Of a DNA stretch of 64,000 nt, positions 27,401-39,400 are shown in pieces. The first letter of the stretch is position 1. Each line of letters begins with the position of its first letter. The notes beneath the pieces are model-generated. The model worked only from the letters and a program-made list of their open reading frames with translations. It was not told the origin of the DNA and ran no database searches. The DNA comes from Oreocharis arfaki (Eukaryota; Chordata; Aves; Passeriformes; Paramythiidae), in contig VZRR01011459.1 in assembly GCA_013398015.1 (NCBI GenBank), positions 91,165 through 155,164 on the forward strand, in the 5' to 3' direction. A program made the position numbers and the translations under genes.

Positions 27401-30400
27401 AAAGCTGCAAAACATGTTTTGGGGTAATCTCAGCTCTTTCTGTCAACGCAGCAAAATGCAACAGAAGCAGGTTGCAGCCTGTTTGTACAGTGTGAAGGTT
27501 TTAAGTCAATCCTGTGGTTCACAAAGTTCAAACCAAACATCTTATCCTGCATTTGTCAGTTTTTTCAACAGCTGTGAAAGTCTCATGTGGAAGCATACAG
27601 TGAGTGGCATTAATGAGGTTCATTGTGGATTCACATATATTCCAGGAATTACAAAAATGTTCTTTCTGTGGTGTGGTGCAGAGGGTGATGCTGCACTAAA
27701 TAAGGTGTGTGCTTTTGACAACCTGCAGCTAACGAGCTTCAAAAAAGTGCTTAGGAATCAGGAAATTGTCATTCCTGGGGATATTTGCCTAAAACCCCAT
27801 GAGAAGTTCGGATTTTTTGTCTCCTCGGAAAATACTTTGTTTTTTTTAATAATTTAATCATTTTTCGATGATTTCATCATCCCTGTTCCTGTCAGCATTC
27901 CCTCCACACTTGCAAGGTGAGTCTCTGAGATGTTCCAAACGTGTTTTGCAGGTCATCAAGAACAGCAAGACCAACGTGCCGGAGCTGGAGCTGTTCCCTC
28001 GCTACCTGCTGTTCCTGCGGCAGCAGCCGGCCACGCGCACCCAGCAGTCCAACGTCTGGGTCAATATGGGTATGATGAGCCTCAGAATGTTCCCTCAGCA
28101 TTTGCCCAGAGGTAACTTAAGAATGCAGCAAGAACCACCACCCCCGTGCAGTGTCTGGGGCAGCCCAGGCTGCGGGAGCTTCCTGCGCTGCGCTCGCGCT
28201 CCGGCTCGATCGCCCTGCGGCACTGTCGGCCCTCGGGGGCACCCAGGGGCTCTCCCTGCCCTCTCCTCGAGGGAAGGGGCAGCAGGGGGCTTTTGCAGGG
28301 AAATCAGTTGATTCCCATGGTTATGGGTGAGTTGGGAGTGAGAAATGAGCACTGCGGAAGCTGAACTGATCGGAAGAGCCAGAGCTGGGCATTCCCGTTG
28401 GGAGTGGTTCCTGTAGCCATGGAAGAGCTGCCTCTGTGCCTCTCTGATAGTGCAGTGGCACAATAAATTCAATTAATGCTCAGCCAACTGCTTCTGAGTT
28501 ACTTGGGCAGCTGGGCTTTGATGCCCAAAATTATTTAATGCTCTTTAGAGAGAGATTAAATGAATGGAATATGAAGACTATTATTTGACATAGTTCAAAA
28601 AGACAATTAAATACAAAGTATAAACACCCAGCTAAAATCTCTTTGTCATAGCTGTGGTGGTAATGCTCACCAAAAGATTATGCAAGAGTAATCTTTAGGT
28701 TCACATTTCAGCTGGGAGGTGTTGCAGGATTTGTCTCCAGTTCCCAGTTTGCCTTGCACAGGAGGCTGGAAGGAATCCCTGCTGTCCACGTTTGGACACA
28801 CACAGATACACAATTGCATCCACAGTAACATGTCCAAAAATGGGCTCACCTGACTGCTGAAAATTCAATCCTTTGGTCATGCTATGTGATCAAAATGTGA
28901 TCAAAACCCTCATGCAGGTGCTCAATTTTTCACTGCTCTGGTAGGATCTAAACCCTCTGTGTAGCCAGCAGCTGCCTGTGCCATCGAGTTCTGCTGCACA
29001 AACTGCCTCTGCCCAAATTCAGCTTTCCTGCCTGACCTAATCAAATGGAAACTGCTTCGTTTGGACATCCTAAAATGCCCAAATTCCAATGGAGAGAATC
29101 TTCTCATGTGCCAAATTTGATCTTGATTTGGAATTACTTTGCACTGCACTAATTTGATTGTCCAATCAGTTATTAATCCTGTGGAGTTCTCAGATGTGCT
29201 TTCTTGCTGTAATCTTACAACTAATCCTCTGACCCCTAATCACAGAAAATGTTGGTTTGTTTTCTTTCAAAAAGACTGAGTACTTTGCTTGGTTCACTGA
29301 AGCCAGACTGATGCTTTGCTGATTTGTAAGGTATCATTTACTCTCTTGTCAGATTGCATGTGATGATCTATTACTGCACCTTTTCATGTTGTGCTGTTTA
29401 TTTTATTGTAATCTTTTAACAGTGAAAATAGAACTGTGTCACTTCTCAGGCTACTTAAGTTTTGCAGTTGCCCAGTTTGGGTTTGGCTGGATAACAAAAG
29501 CTTTTCATGTCTCTGTAAGGAGTGGGGAACTTCTGAAATTTAAATTAAAAAAGCTCAAAAAAAACCCCCCTCGTTAAAGTTGGTCTCGTCTCTAGTGCAA
29601 ATGTTTTATTTAAATATGAGTTCACATTATAAAGAGCAACAATCTTGACCAATTAATTAATTTGTGTGGCAAATGTGGGGTTGTTGAGAAATTTGGTGGA
29701 AATCCCAGGTGTCTTCAGAAAGTGTTTTGAGGAATTTAGTTATTAAGAAATTTAGTTATTAAGAGTTCTTTAATTGTGAGCTGCCAGGCTGATTTCACGT
29801 GCACAGATCAGCATTCATCCCCACAGAAGAGCTGAAGCAAAGTCATGCTACTTCCAAAAACAGTCAAACTGATATTTTTACCTCATTTTTTACTTAAAAT
29901 GTTCTCTCAGAAAGGAAATCTGTATGAAATTTTTAAGTCCTTTATTTTGAAAATCCCCTTTGCCTCTCATACCGTGTCTCTAACAGACAAAAAGTACTGT
30001 AAAAACTTGTAAAACTTCATTGAATTTTTGTATTTCTTATGAGAATCTCTGGGTAGCAATTATCTGATGGTTTTGCTAAGAAGGGAGGTATTATATCTGC
30101 TTTTTGATAGCAAATTTGTTGTCCCAGAGGGACAGTAACAGCTGGGTTTCCACCTAACCCATGAACACAAGCACTGTAAGTGTCTGCTGCTTTTTGCAGG
30201 GAGTGTATTCAGTGTATAAGTTATTGATGTGACCTCTGGGTAGATCCATGATCTTCTCCCCTTCTCTCACTGTGAATCCAGGGAATGTCCCTTCCCCAAA
30301 TGCCCCTTTGAAAAGGGTCTTGGCTTACACTGGCTGCTTCAGTCGGATGCAAACCATCAAAGAGATCCACGAGTATCTGTCCCAGAGGCTGCGGATAAAG

Positions 30401-33400
30401 GAGGAGGACATGCGCCTCTGGCTCTACAACAGTGAGGTAACCTTGCTCCTTTGCCTTCCTTTTTTAATTGCATTTTATGTGTTTTATTCCTTTCCAGAAA
30501 CCATTAAACACACATGCACAGGAAAGTTAGGGTGGCCATACATATCCTTTACAGTTAAAGACTCTTGCTGTTTAGTTTTCGGAGTTTTTTGTGCTTTGAT
30601 TTCCTTGCTTTGAGGTGGAAGGATCCTCAGAGTGTTTTACATGCAGAACTCTGATTCTCTGAGGTATTTTTCTTCTCCTGCAGAACTATCTCACTTTGCT
30701 GGATGATGAAGATCACAGACTGGAATATCTTAAAATCCAAGATGAGCAGCATTTAGTGATAGAAGGTATGAAAAGGGGCTGTAATTGGTTTATGCACTAA
30801 AAATAGAAGTTTACAGAGGGAACCTATGGAGAGGTGGTGGCAAAGCTAATTTAGGAAAGTTTGCATGTATTTTGTCCCTATTTTGAAATACATTTGGATG
30901 CTTTGTTGGTTTGCACCAACAAAAAATATTAATGGTGGCTCATGAACTGATTTGTTCAGACCTGGTGGATCTTTATTGAGAATTACAGTAAGCACTGAAA
31001 AATTTGGTATTCAACAGCAAAAGCAACCCCAAGGCTGCTTTCTAAAGATGTAACTGGTGTGCTTGGAGGGGTGCCAGTGTTAGAATGAGTTCCAATAATG
31101 ATTAGAAACATTGATATGAGAACTAGCAAGAATAATAGCTAAAAGTAAGCAAATTTCTAATCCCAGATATTAGAAAATTTTAATTAAACCTCTTCAGCTG
31201 TGTAAGCTCTCTGGAGTAAGTAACAATTTTTAAAAACCCCTTTTCATGTCCCTTTCTAGTTCGAAACAAAGACATGAGCTGGCCAGAAGAGATGTCTTTT
31301 ATAGCAAACAGCAGTAAAATAGACAGACACAAAGGTGAGTCTTTCACAGAGTCACTGGATTATGATGTGAAGAAAATCCAGGAGTGTGTTATGTTGGAAC
31401 AATTCTTTTTAGCATAAGTCCTCATAACATTGGGTGGGGTCTTTTATACCTGTGCTGCTTTGCTTGGTCTTTATATCAACTTAAATGCTGGAAATGTGGG
31501 AATATGGGATGTAAGGATAAATCTGTAGATGTTCAGACACAGCTTCAGTAAATGGTACACAGCAAATTTTGGATTTTGTGTTTATTACCATGGATTTTCT
31601 TAAGGCAAGGAATAATTAAGATTTTAACAAATGAATCCAGAATTTTCAGTACCTTAATTACCTGAGAATATTGTGTATGGATTGTACTGCTGTCTGTGGT
31701 GGATCAGGTCAACAAAATGCCTCAATTTCTGTGAAGCAGAGTTGAGAGAGCAGATATTTTAAACACCTGCCTCATCTGCTTAGTGTCATAATTAGGAGCA
31801 GGTTAAATTAAGTTGGTTAATGTGAGAAGACACTGCTACAGCATTCTGAATTTTCTCATCTGCACAACTGCTCTAATGATGGTTTCTTTGCTCAGTTCCC
31901 ACTGAGAAGGGTGCTACAGGCCTGAGCAATCTGGGGAACACGTGCTTCATGAACTCCAGCATCCAGTGTGTCAGCAACACCCAGCCCCTGACACGCTACT
32001 TCATCTCAGGAAGGCATCTCTATGAGCTGAACAGGTAATTCCTGGGTGAGAACAGTGGCATTTTGGGTGCTGGAACATTTATTCAGGCTGGCTGCTTCTG
32101 AAAGCTGAAATTCAGTGTAAAGGAATCATTTAAATTCAGTGTTACCAGCTCTGCAGCAGATACTATGTTGGAGGCATGAGAATGCAACCTCTTGTTTCTG
32201 GGAGCAAGAAGCTTTTCTGCTTCCTTCTGCATCTCCAGGCTTGAGCTGTGGTTGAGTTTTAATGTGGTGTTATTTCCTTTGGAATTTCTAGGACAAATCC
32301 CATAGGAATGAAAGGACACATGGCCAAGTGCTATGGGGATTTGGTTCAGGAGCTGTGGAGTGGCACCCAGAAGAACATAGCCCCCCTAAAGCTGCGGGTG
32401 AGTTATTCCGAGGTGGAAAGCAAGGATTTCTTGGAAAAGCAGAAATTCAGTGCACTTTCTCCTGATGTTACCTGTGTTGTAGCAGTTTGGAGACTCTGAG
32501 TCTTCCCTAGGAGAGGCCAGTGTTCATCAGTCCTGGTGGAATTAGTGGTTGTAAGGCCAAAGGAGTTACCTGGTGTGACTCAGGTTGTGCTATAACAAGT
32601 GGCTTTTACAGCCCTTTTTAGGGACAAAAGATGATGCATTTATCCCTAAATGAGCTTTTATTCTGAAAGCAAAGGGGTTCTCTTCAGCTCTTGGCAGTTG
32701 AATTTGTGTTCATTGGCAGCACATGTCTCATCTACAACATTTTGGTTTATTTTGACATTTGTTACATGATATTAAATAGCTTTCTGGTGGTTTTTTTATA
32801 GTGGACAATAGCAAAATATGCTCCAAGATTTAATGGCTTTCAACAGCAAGACTCACAGGAGCTTCTGGCTTTTCTTCTGGATGGGCTTCATGAGGATTTG
32901 AACAGAGTTCATGATAAGCCATATGTTGAGCTGAAGGACAGTGATGGTCGGCCAGACTGGGAAGTAGCAGCAGAGGTAGGGCTTCAAATCTTTGCCTTTG
33001 GGGTTTTTTTGTGTGTTTTCCCTTTTCCTTATAGTCCTAAGCTGGGAAATTGTTGATGAGGCTGCCTGTGGCAACACTTTTGGGACTGTAGCACCTTTTG
33101 GATCTTGTCAGAGCTGTGATTTACAGAGGCGATTTCACCTTAGAGCTGAAAACTAATTTTAATTGTAATAAAATTATAAAGATGATACTTCACAACTATT
33201 TTGAACAACTCCTCAAAATTAGGGAGTATCAAAATACTTCAAGATGCCTGATGATCTCCTCAGAAATATTTTAAGTGGTGTCATACCTTGATTATTGTGT
33301 TAATTGAGAACTTTACTTGTGCTGTAACGAAATACTTCCTATTTATTAGAAATTAGTAAATAACTTTTGTGGAAATAATTTGACTCCCACAGGCCAATGG

Positions 33401-36400
33401 AACTTTGGAGACCAATGAAGTAATCTTCAGTTTCTAATTTTGTATTGTATTTTTTGTGTTTCATTTCAGGCCTGGGAAAACCATCTGAGAAGAAACAGAT
33501 CCATTGTTGTAGATTTATTTCACGGGCAGCTGAAGTCACAAGTGAAATGTAAAACTTGTGGGCATATAAGTGTTAGGTTTGACCCTTTTAATTTTTTATC
33601 CTTGCCTTTGCCAATGGACAGCTATATGCACCTAGAAATTACAGGTGAGTGGTGTAAACCTGTCATTCCTAAAACAAAATTTGTAGAAGTGGAAAAGCTA
33701 TAAAGCATCAAATTTTGTTTGTGTTACTACTTACTGAGAATAATACAGTCATTTTAATATAATAGAGTGCAAGAATTTTCATTGGAACACAGTGAACTAA
33801 GATAAAACCTTTAGAAACAGGACATGGATGGCCCATTTTGAGTCTTGATTGAAGAATTTTGTACAGAAACGTGTGAAATGGAGATTTTGAGAACTTCCTT
33901 TCTGTTCCCTTTCTCGTGGAGGTTGTCCTAAATCTGCCCAGAGGAAAAAACAGGGCTAGGGGAAAAACACAGTATGGGTCATGAACTGTGCTCTGAAGGA
34001 CCTGTGGATTGCTGGAAAAGAGGCAAAAGAAAAGATGGTAAAAAAGTGAAACAAATTTTGAAACCATTTCCTACTGCCTGTGCAGCAAGAGACTTTCTGT
34101 CACTGAGACATGGCCTGCAGACCTTGAAAATTGACTGGGAAAATAAAATAAATCATCCATTCAAGTGGGGGAAAAATATTTTCCAGTAAGTGGGGAGCTG
34201 TAATGTATTGTTGTCATTAAGACTTGCCTGGGTTGCTGACCAGTGTGTTTCTTTTGCCCTTTAAAGTAATTAAATTAGATGGTACCACTCCTGTTCGATA
34301 TGGGCTGAGGTTGAACATGGATGAGAAATACACAGGCTTGAAAAAACAGCTGAGTGAACTCTGTGGCCTCAAACCAGAACAGATTCTGCTTGCAGAGGTG
34401 CACAGCTCCAATATAAAGGTAAAAAGAAAAAAAAGGATTAATCATTGCTGCAACATGCTTTGGGGATTTTTGTTACTTCTTTATTATTTTTAACATTTAA
34501 ACTTTGCTTACAAGAACTGGGAAATAATTAAACTAAAAGTATGATAAAAAAATCAGCTTAGTTATCTCTCTGTATGAACTTTTATTTCATTCTTTAACAG
34601 TAATTTGGCTTGCTGTAAATAGATTAGAGTTGATTGCTAATGATATTTTTAGGGAAAAAAAGTATAAAATCATCTTGAGGTAATAAATCTCCAAGTGCTA
34701 TTGTGAGTTTAAACACTGTCAAGACATCAGGGCCATAAGTAAAGACTGGCTTAGTTCTCTGCAGTGTGTATGGGTATTTCCAGATAGATTTTGTTGCTGT
34801 AGATTAAAAGTGCTTAAATGAGGTGCTCTTGGTGTGCTTAGAGAGCCACTGATAACTCCTGCAGAGGGCTTGGCTTCCTTTACTCTTCTGGAAAGGTGTG
34901 AGAAGGCAGATGGGAGGGAGAGAGGAGCTGATAAATGCAGTTTTCAGAAGAACAGAACACGTTTGGAGTCCCAGATAAAGGTACCCAAGTGCCTGACCAG
35001 CTCTCCTTGTCTCCCAAAGAACTTCCCTCAGGACAACCAGAAGGTCCGGCTGTCCGTGAGCGGCTTCCTGTGCGCGTTTGAGATCCCCATCCCCGGCTCC
35101 CCCACGTCAGCATCGAGCCCCGTGCAGACAGGTGAGAGAAAACTCTGCTTTTTTCCTGCTTAGTTAAACTGCAGAGTGCTGAGAAACTCAGGACAAAACT
35201 TTGTTATTAAGCGAGGATTAAAGAAAGGACAAGCGAGGGACAAGTGCTCAGTGTCCGCACGGAATGGAAAGGATAAAAGTCCTGGGATCAGCTGTGGTTG
35301 CTGTAGATAACTGATAATTTCATTGTCTGCCTACAGACATCTCAACTGGGCCCTCAGCCAATGGAGCTCCCACCATCCTGATGAACGGGGACGTTCCCAA
35401 GCCAAGCCTCATTCCCAACGGGATGCCAAACACTGTCGTGCCATGTGGGACCGAGCGCAGCCCGCCCAGCTGGACCCTCAACGGGCACGTGCCCTCGCTG
35501 TGTGACAGCCCCTGCACAGGGTACATCATTGCAGTGCACAGGAAAATGGTCAGTGGGCTTGCACCAGCTGTTTGTGCTACACACTTGGAAAGAAGTGATT
35601 AGGAACCCAAGGGTTTTGTTTAATGATAATCATACACGTTTATGTTTGACGTGGCCAAATGGCCTCGCCGTAACTTCATAAAATAGAAACATTTTTCAAG
35701 TCAGTGATCAAAATTGGCAGTATTTAATATTGGAATTAGAGTAGTTTTAATACAGTTAATGATTATTGACAAGGCCTGAAATAAGTCACAAGGCCAGCAA
35801 TCCAGGTGATTGTTGTACTGTGAGTTCATGCACCTTCACATCTGACTCCTCCTTTTGCTTCCCACAGATGAGGACAGAGCTGTATTTTCTCTCATCTCAG
35901 AAGAATCGGCCCAGTCTCTTTGGAATGCCATTAATTGTTCCCTGCACGGTTCACACACGGAAAAGAGACCTCTATGATGCTGTGTGGATCCAGGTTTCCA
36001 GGCTGGCCAGCCCCCTCCCTCCTCAGGAAGCCAGTAACCATGCACAGGACTGGTGAGTTGGGCACCTCAGCCTTGCATTTGAATTAGAATATAGTGCCTT
36101 AGACTTGCTTGCGAGATTTAAAATTGTATTAATTTGATTTCTCATAATAATGGCAATAATTAAAATTAAGTCCTTTTTAGAAGAGTTAAATGTAGCTGCA
36201 CTTAAAGGTTGGCTTCGTTCTTATCCACTGATTGATGATTATTTATATCTGACACGTTTAAGCCATGGAAAGGCAGCTTTTAATAGTTTATTGTAACCAA
36301 AATTATCATTTTGAAGGGTTTTTTTTAAGTAATCATAACAAGCCCAGTGAAGGAAGGTAATTGCAGTGAGAGTGCTGCTGTTTGATGTTGTGTTCTCCTC

Positions 36401-39400
36401 TATTTCAGTGATGACAGCATGGGGTATCAGTACCCCTTCACCCTCAGGGTAGTTCAGAAGGATGGAAATTCTTGTGCTTGGTGTCCATGGTACAGGTAAA
36501 TTGTCCTTTTTTTCATTTACAGCAGGGAATCACTCCAGCAGAAAGGTAATTTATGGTAATGGGTCTGTGGTACATTTCAGACTTCAGAGGTAGTGCTGTA
36601 GCAGTTTGGAGAACAATAAGAATCTGGAATGTAATTTCACCAGGACTCTCTCCAGGCAGACTTGCACTGCAGCACAGCTTTTATGACTTGCAGAGCTGAA
36701 AGTTCTGCTGCCACAGAAACTTTAAATTAGGAGACAGAAATTAAATGATCCAAAACCTGTTAACCCCTTAGAATATTCTGTGTCTGTGTGCAGCCTTGTG
36801 TGTCCACAGACTTGCACGGTTTGGGGGGTGGTTCACACAAACCCAAAGTTTTAGGTGTAATTCATCCACCCCTGTGAGTTTCCTGTGCTGTTTGATGGGT
36901 AAGAACTAAAATGGGCAATAAGAAATTCACCCTGGAAGAATGCTTGGAATTTTCCATAAACAAAGACTTGCTAAGGAAAATTCCAGACCCTTGCTGGAAG
37001 GTATTCAGGCCATAAACTAATTTTTTTTAAAAAGTGTTTTCTAGCCCTTAGAGTTAGTTATCATGGTGCAAATAACTCGTGGAGACAGAGCAGGGGAGGT
37101 GTTCGGGGTCGTAGCTGGGTTTGGTCAGCACTGGATCATAACGGAATGGAAGGGACCTTAAAGCTCATCCCATTCCAACCCCCTTCCATGGGCAGGACCA
37201 CCTTCCACTGGATCATGGGCAGGTAGATGGTTGAGCCCAGCCAACTGCTTCCATTTCTCACTCTGTTAAAGATCTGCAGTAAAAATGCGAAGAACCCTGA
37301 GCATTGCTGTATAAAAATGTGCCTCCCACTGACGGCGAGGCCTGGGGCTTGGAGGGTGCAGGTGATACAAAACAAGGAGCAGAACTGCATTGATGTAGAA
37401 GTGATTGGACACTTTACTGACCACATCCAACCTTTTGATTCAGGTTCTGCCGTGGCTGTAAGATTGAGTGCACAGAGGACAGGGCTTGTGTGGGCAATGC
37501 CTACATCGCTGTGGACTGGGACCCCACCGCGCTCCACCTGCGCTACCAGACCTCGCAGGAACGGGTAAAACACCAACAGAAACCCTTTGTTCTTTGTTAG
37601 CACCTCTGAAACACCACCCATTTCAGCCTTTTTATTTATTTGCTGCTGCTTTTGTCCATTTTCTCTTAAACCAAAGGCAGTAATCATGGAGTGGTATAAC
37701 CTGGATAAATCAGTGTCTCGATGTTAGACCTCTTGTGTGGTCTGATGGTGTGGAAGGGAAGCTTTCAAAGAACCACAGCAGTGCATTTGCTGTCTGTTGT
37801 GAGTTGCTTTTAAGCTAGTCAAAATATATAATAATACATTAAAAAATCTCTTAATTGGATAAATTCTCTGTAACTATAAACAGTTATCCCTGTGAATAAA
37901 CCTATTTCCTCATTGAGTCAACAAAGCACATCTGAAGGTAAGCCTGTAGCTGGGTTAGTCTGGTATAACTGGTCCAATTTGTGAGTTTTATCTGGAAAGT
38001 TATTCTTTATGGATAATTTATAAGCAGAGCCCAAGTATAAGAACAGTGAATTACTTTATCTGCCTCTTCATAACTGAAATAAAATTCTCACTAGAACTTA
38101 CCGCGTCTCGTTTTTATCTTCAATTCTGATCAACCTTGTAAAGTCATTTGTGTGATACTGTGAGGAGAGCCCTCCTCTGAGCAGTGTGTGTTACATTTCC
38201 AAGTCAGAGACAGTTTCCTCTCCCTTCAGATCGTGGAAGAACATGAAAGTGTTGAACAAAGCCGCCGAGCCCAAGCAGAGCCCATCAACCTGGACAGCTG
38301 TCTGAGAGCCTTCACCAGCGAGGAGGAGCTGGGGGAGGACGAGATGTACTACTGCTCCAAGTGCAAGACCCACTGTCTGGCCACCAAAAAACTGGATCTT
38401 TGGAGACTTCCCCCTATTTTGGTACGATCTTGTGTAATTTTCCTCCTCAGCAGCAAACCCAAAGCACGTTGTTCCCAAATCTGACGCCGCCGTGCTCTGA
38501 ATAAGATGATTTGCTTTGTTCACGCTCTCAGGAGGGGCACTGGCTGAGTTTGTTTCGTGCAGGCAGATAAAGCAGACCTCAAATCCTTTTGAATGTTTTT
38601 AGCTGCTGCCTTGCAGGAAATGGTGGTGGTTTGTGCTAAGTGTCAGCTGCTCTGACACAGCTCATGCTCAGCTGGTGACACGATCTCCTCTCTGGTTGTG
38701 GAACACCTGCAGTTCTTATTTTTCATATTTGGTAGCTTATTCAAAACAGTGCTGAGCACTGAATTGAAGCAAACTTTGCCATCATTTCTACGTGAAAATA
38801 TTAGTTTCGTATTTTACCAGCTTGATCCCAAAATCCAAATTGTCACACAGAGCATTATTTTTACTAGCATAGAATAAAATGTGTATGTTCTGGGAAAAAC
38901 TCTCTTTAAACAGTGAAATTGCTCACTGGGATGTCATTGCCCTCCTTTAATAATTTTCTCTACCGTGTTTCCCTTTAGATCATTCACCTGAAAAGATTTC
39001 AGTTCGTCAACGGCCGCTGGATAAAATCCCAGAAAATCGTTAAATTTCCCAGAGAAAATTTTGACCCAAGTGCCTTTTTGGTACAAAGGGATCCGAGTCA
39101 TTTCCAAAGGAAGCAGCTCACCCTGCAGGTTGACAGCCTTCCTGAACCACGGGCTGGCCAAGGGGACACCAGGAAAACAGATCTGCAGATCACTGGCACA
39201 CCAGGAGAAGGGGACACACTGAACAGGAGTCCCTCCTCCCTAAATACTACTGTCCTGAATAATGTCAAAGGTAGGGAATGATCAGGGAAAATTCCACTCA
39301 GTGCTGGTGTTTGGAGGGGAAAAATGTTATTATGTACAAAATTTTAATGTTTAGGGTGTTTTTTGCCGAATCACTACACTTTGAAGCATTTCTTTGTGAA

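Larger units (their letters stand above)
28070..30281 (+). other. USP32: USP32 intron 16
   Basis: 2.2 kb. Its first 250 bases are a CpG-rich cluster. It also has an 8-bp perfect inverted repeat (28673-28696) and a 16-bp perfect tandem duplication (29733-29764). The remainder is AT-rich unique sequence. Confidence 0.7.

Noticed and set aside
33974..34189. Lys-rich 71-codon open frame as an extra USP32 exon
   Set aside because: Exons 23 and 24 join in phase without it, and it lacks clean acceptor and donor borders.
28070..34266. Search for an intronic scaRNA like the one hosted by mammalian USP32
   Set aside because: I could not identify a convincing H/ACA fold with H and ACA boxes by eye; a covariance-model search would settle it.
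37136..37687. 183-codon - strand frame
   Set aside because: Antisense of USP32 exon 29 joined to a CR1 fragment.
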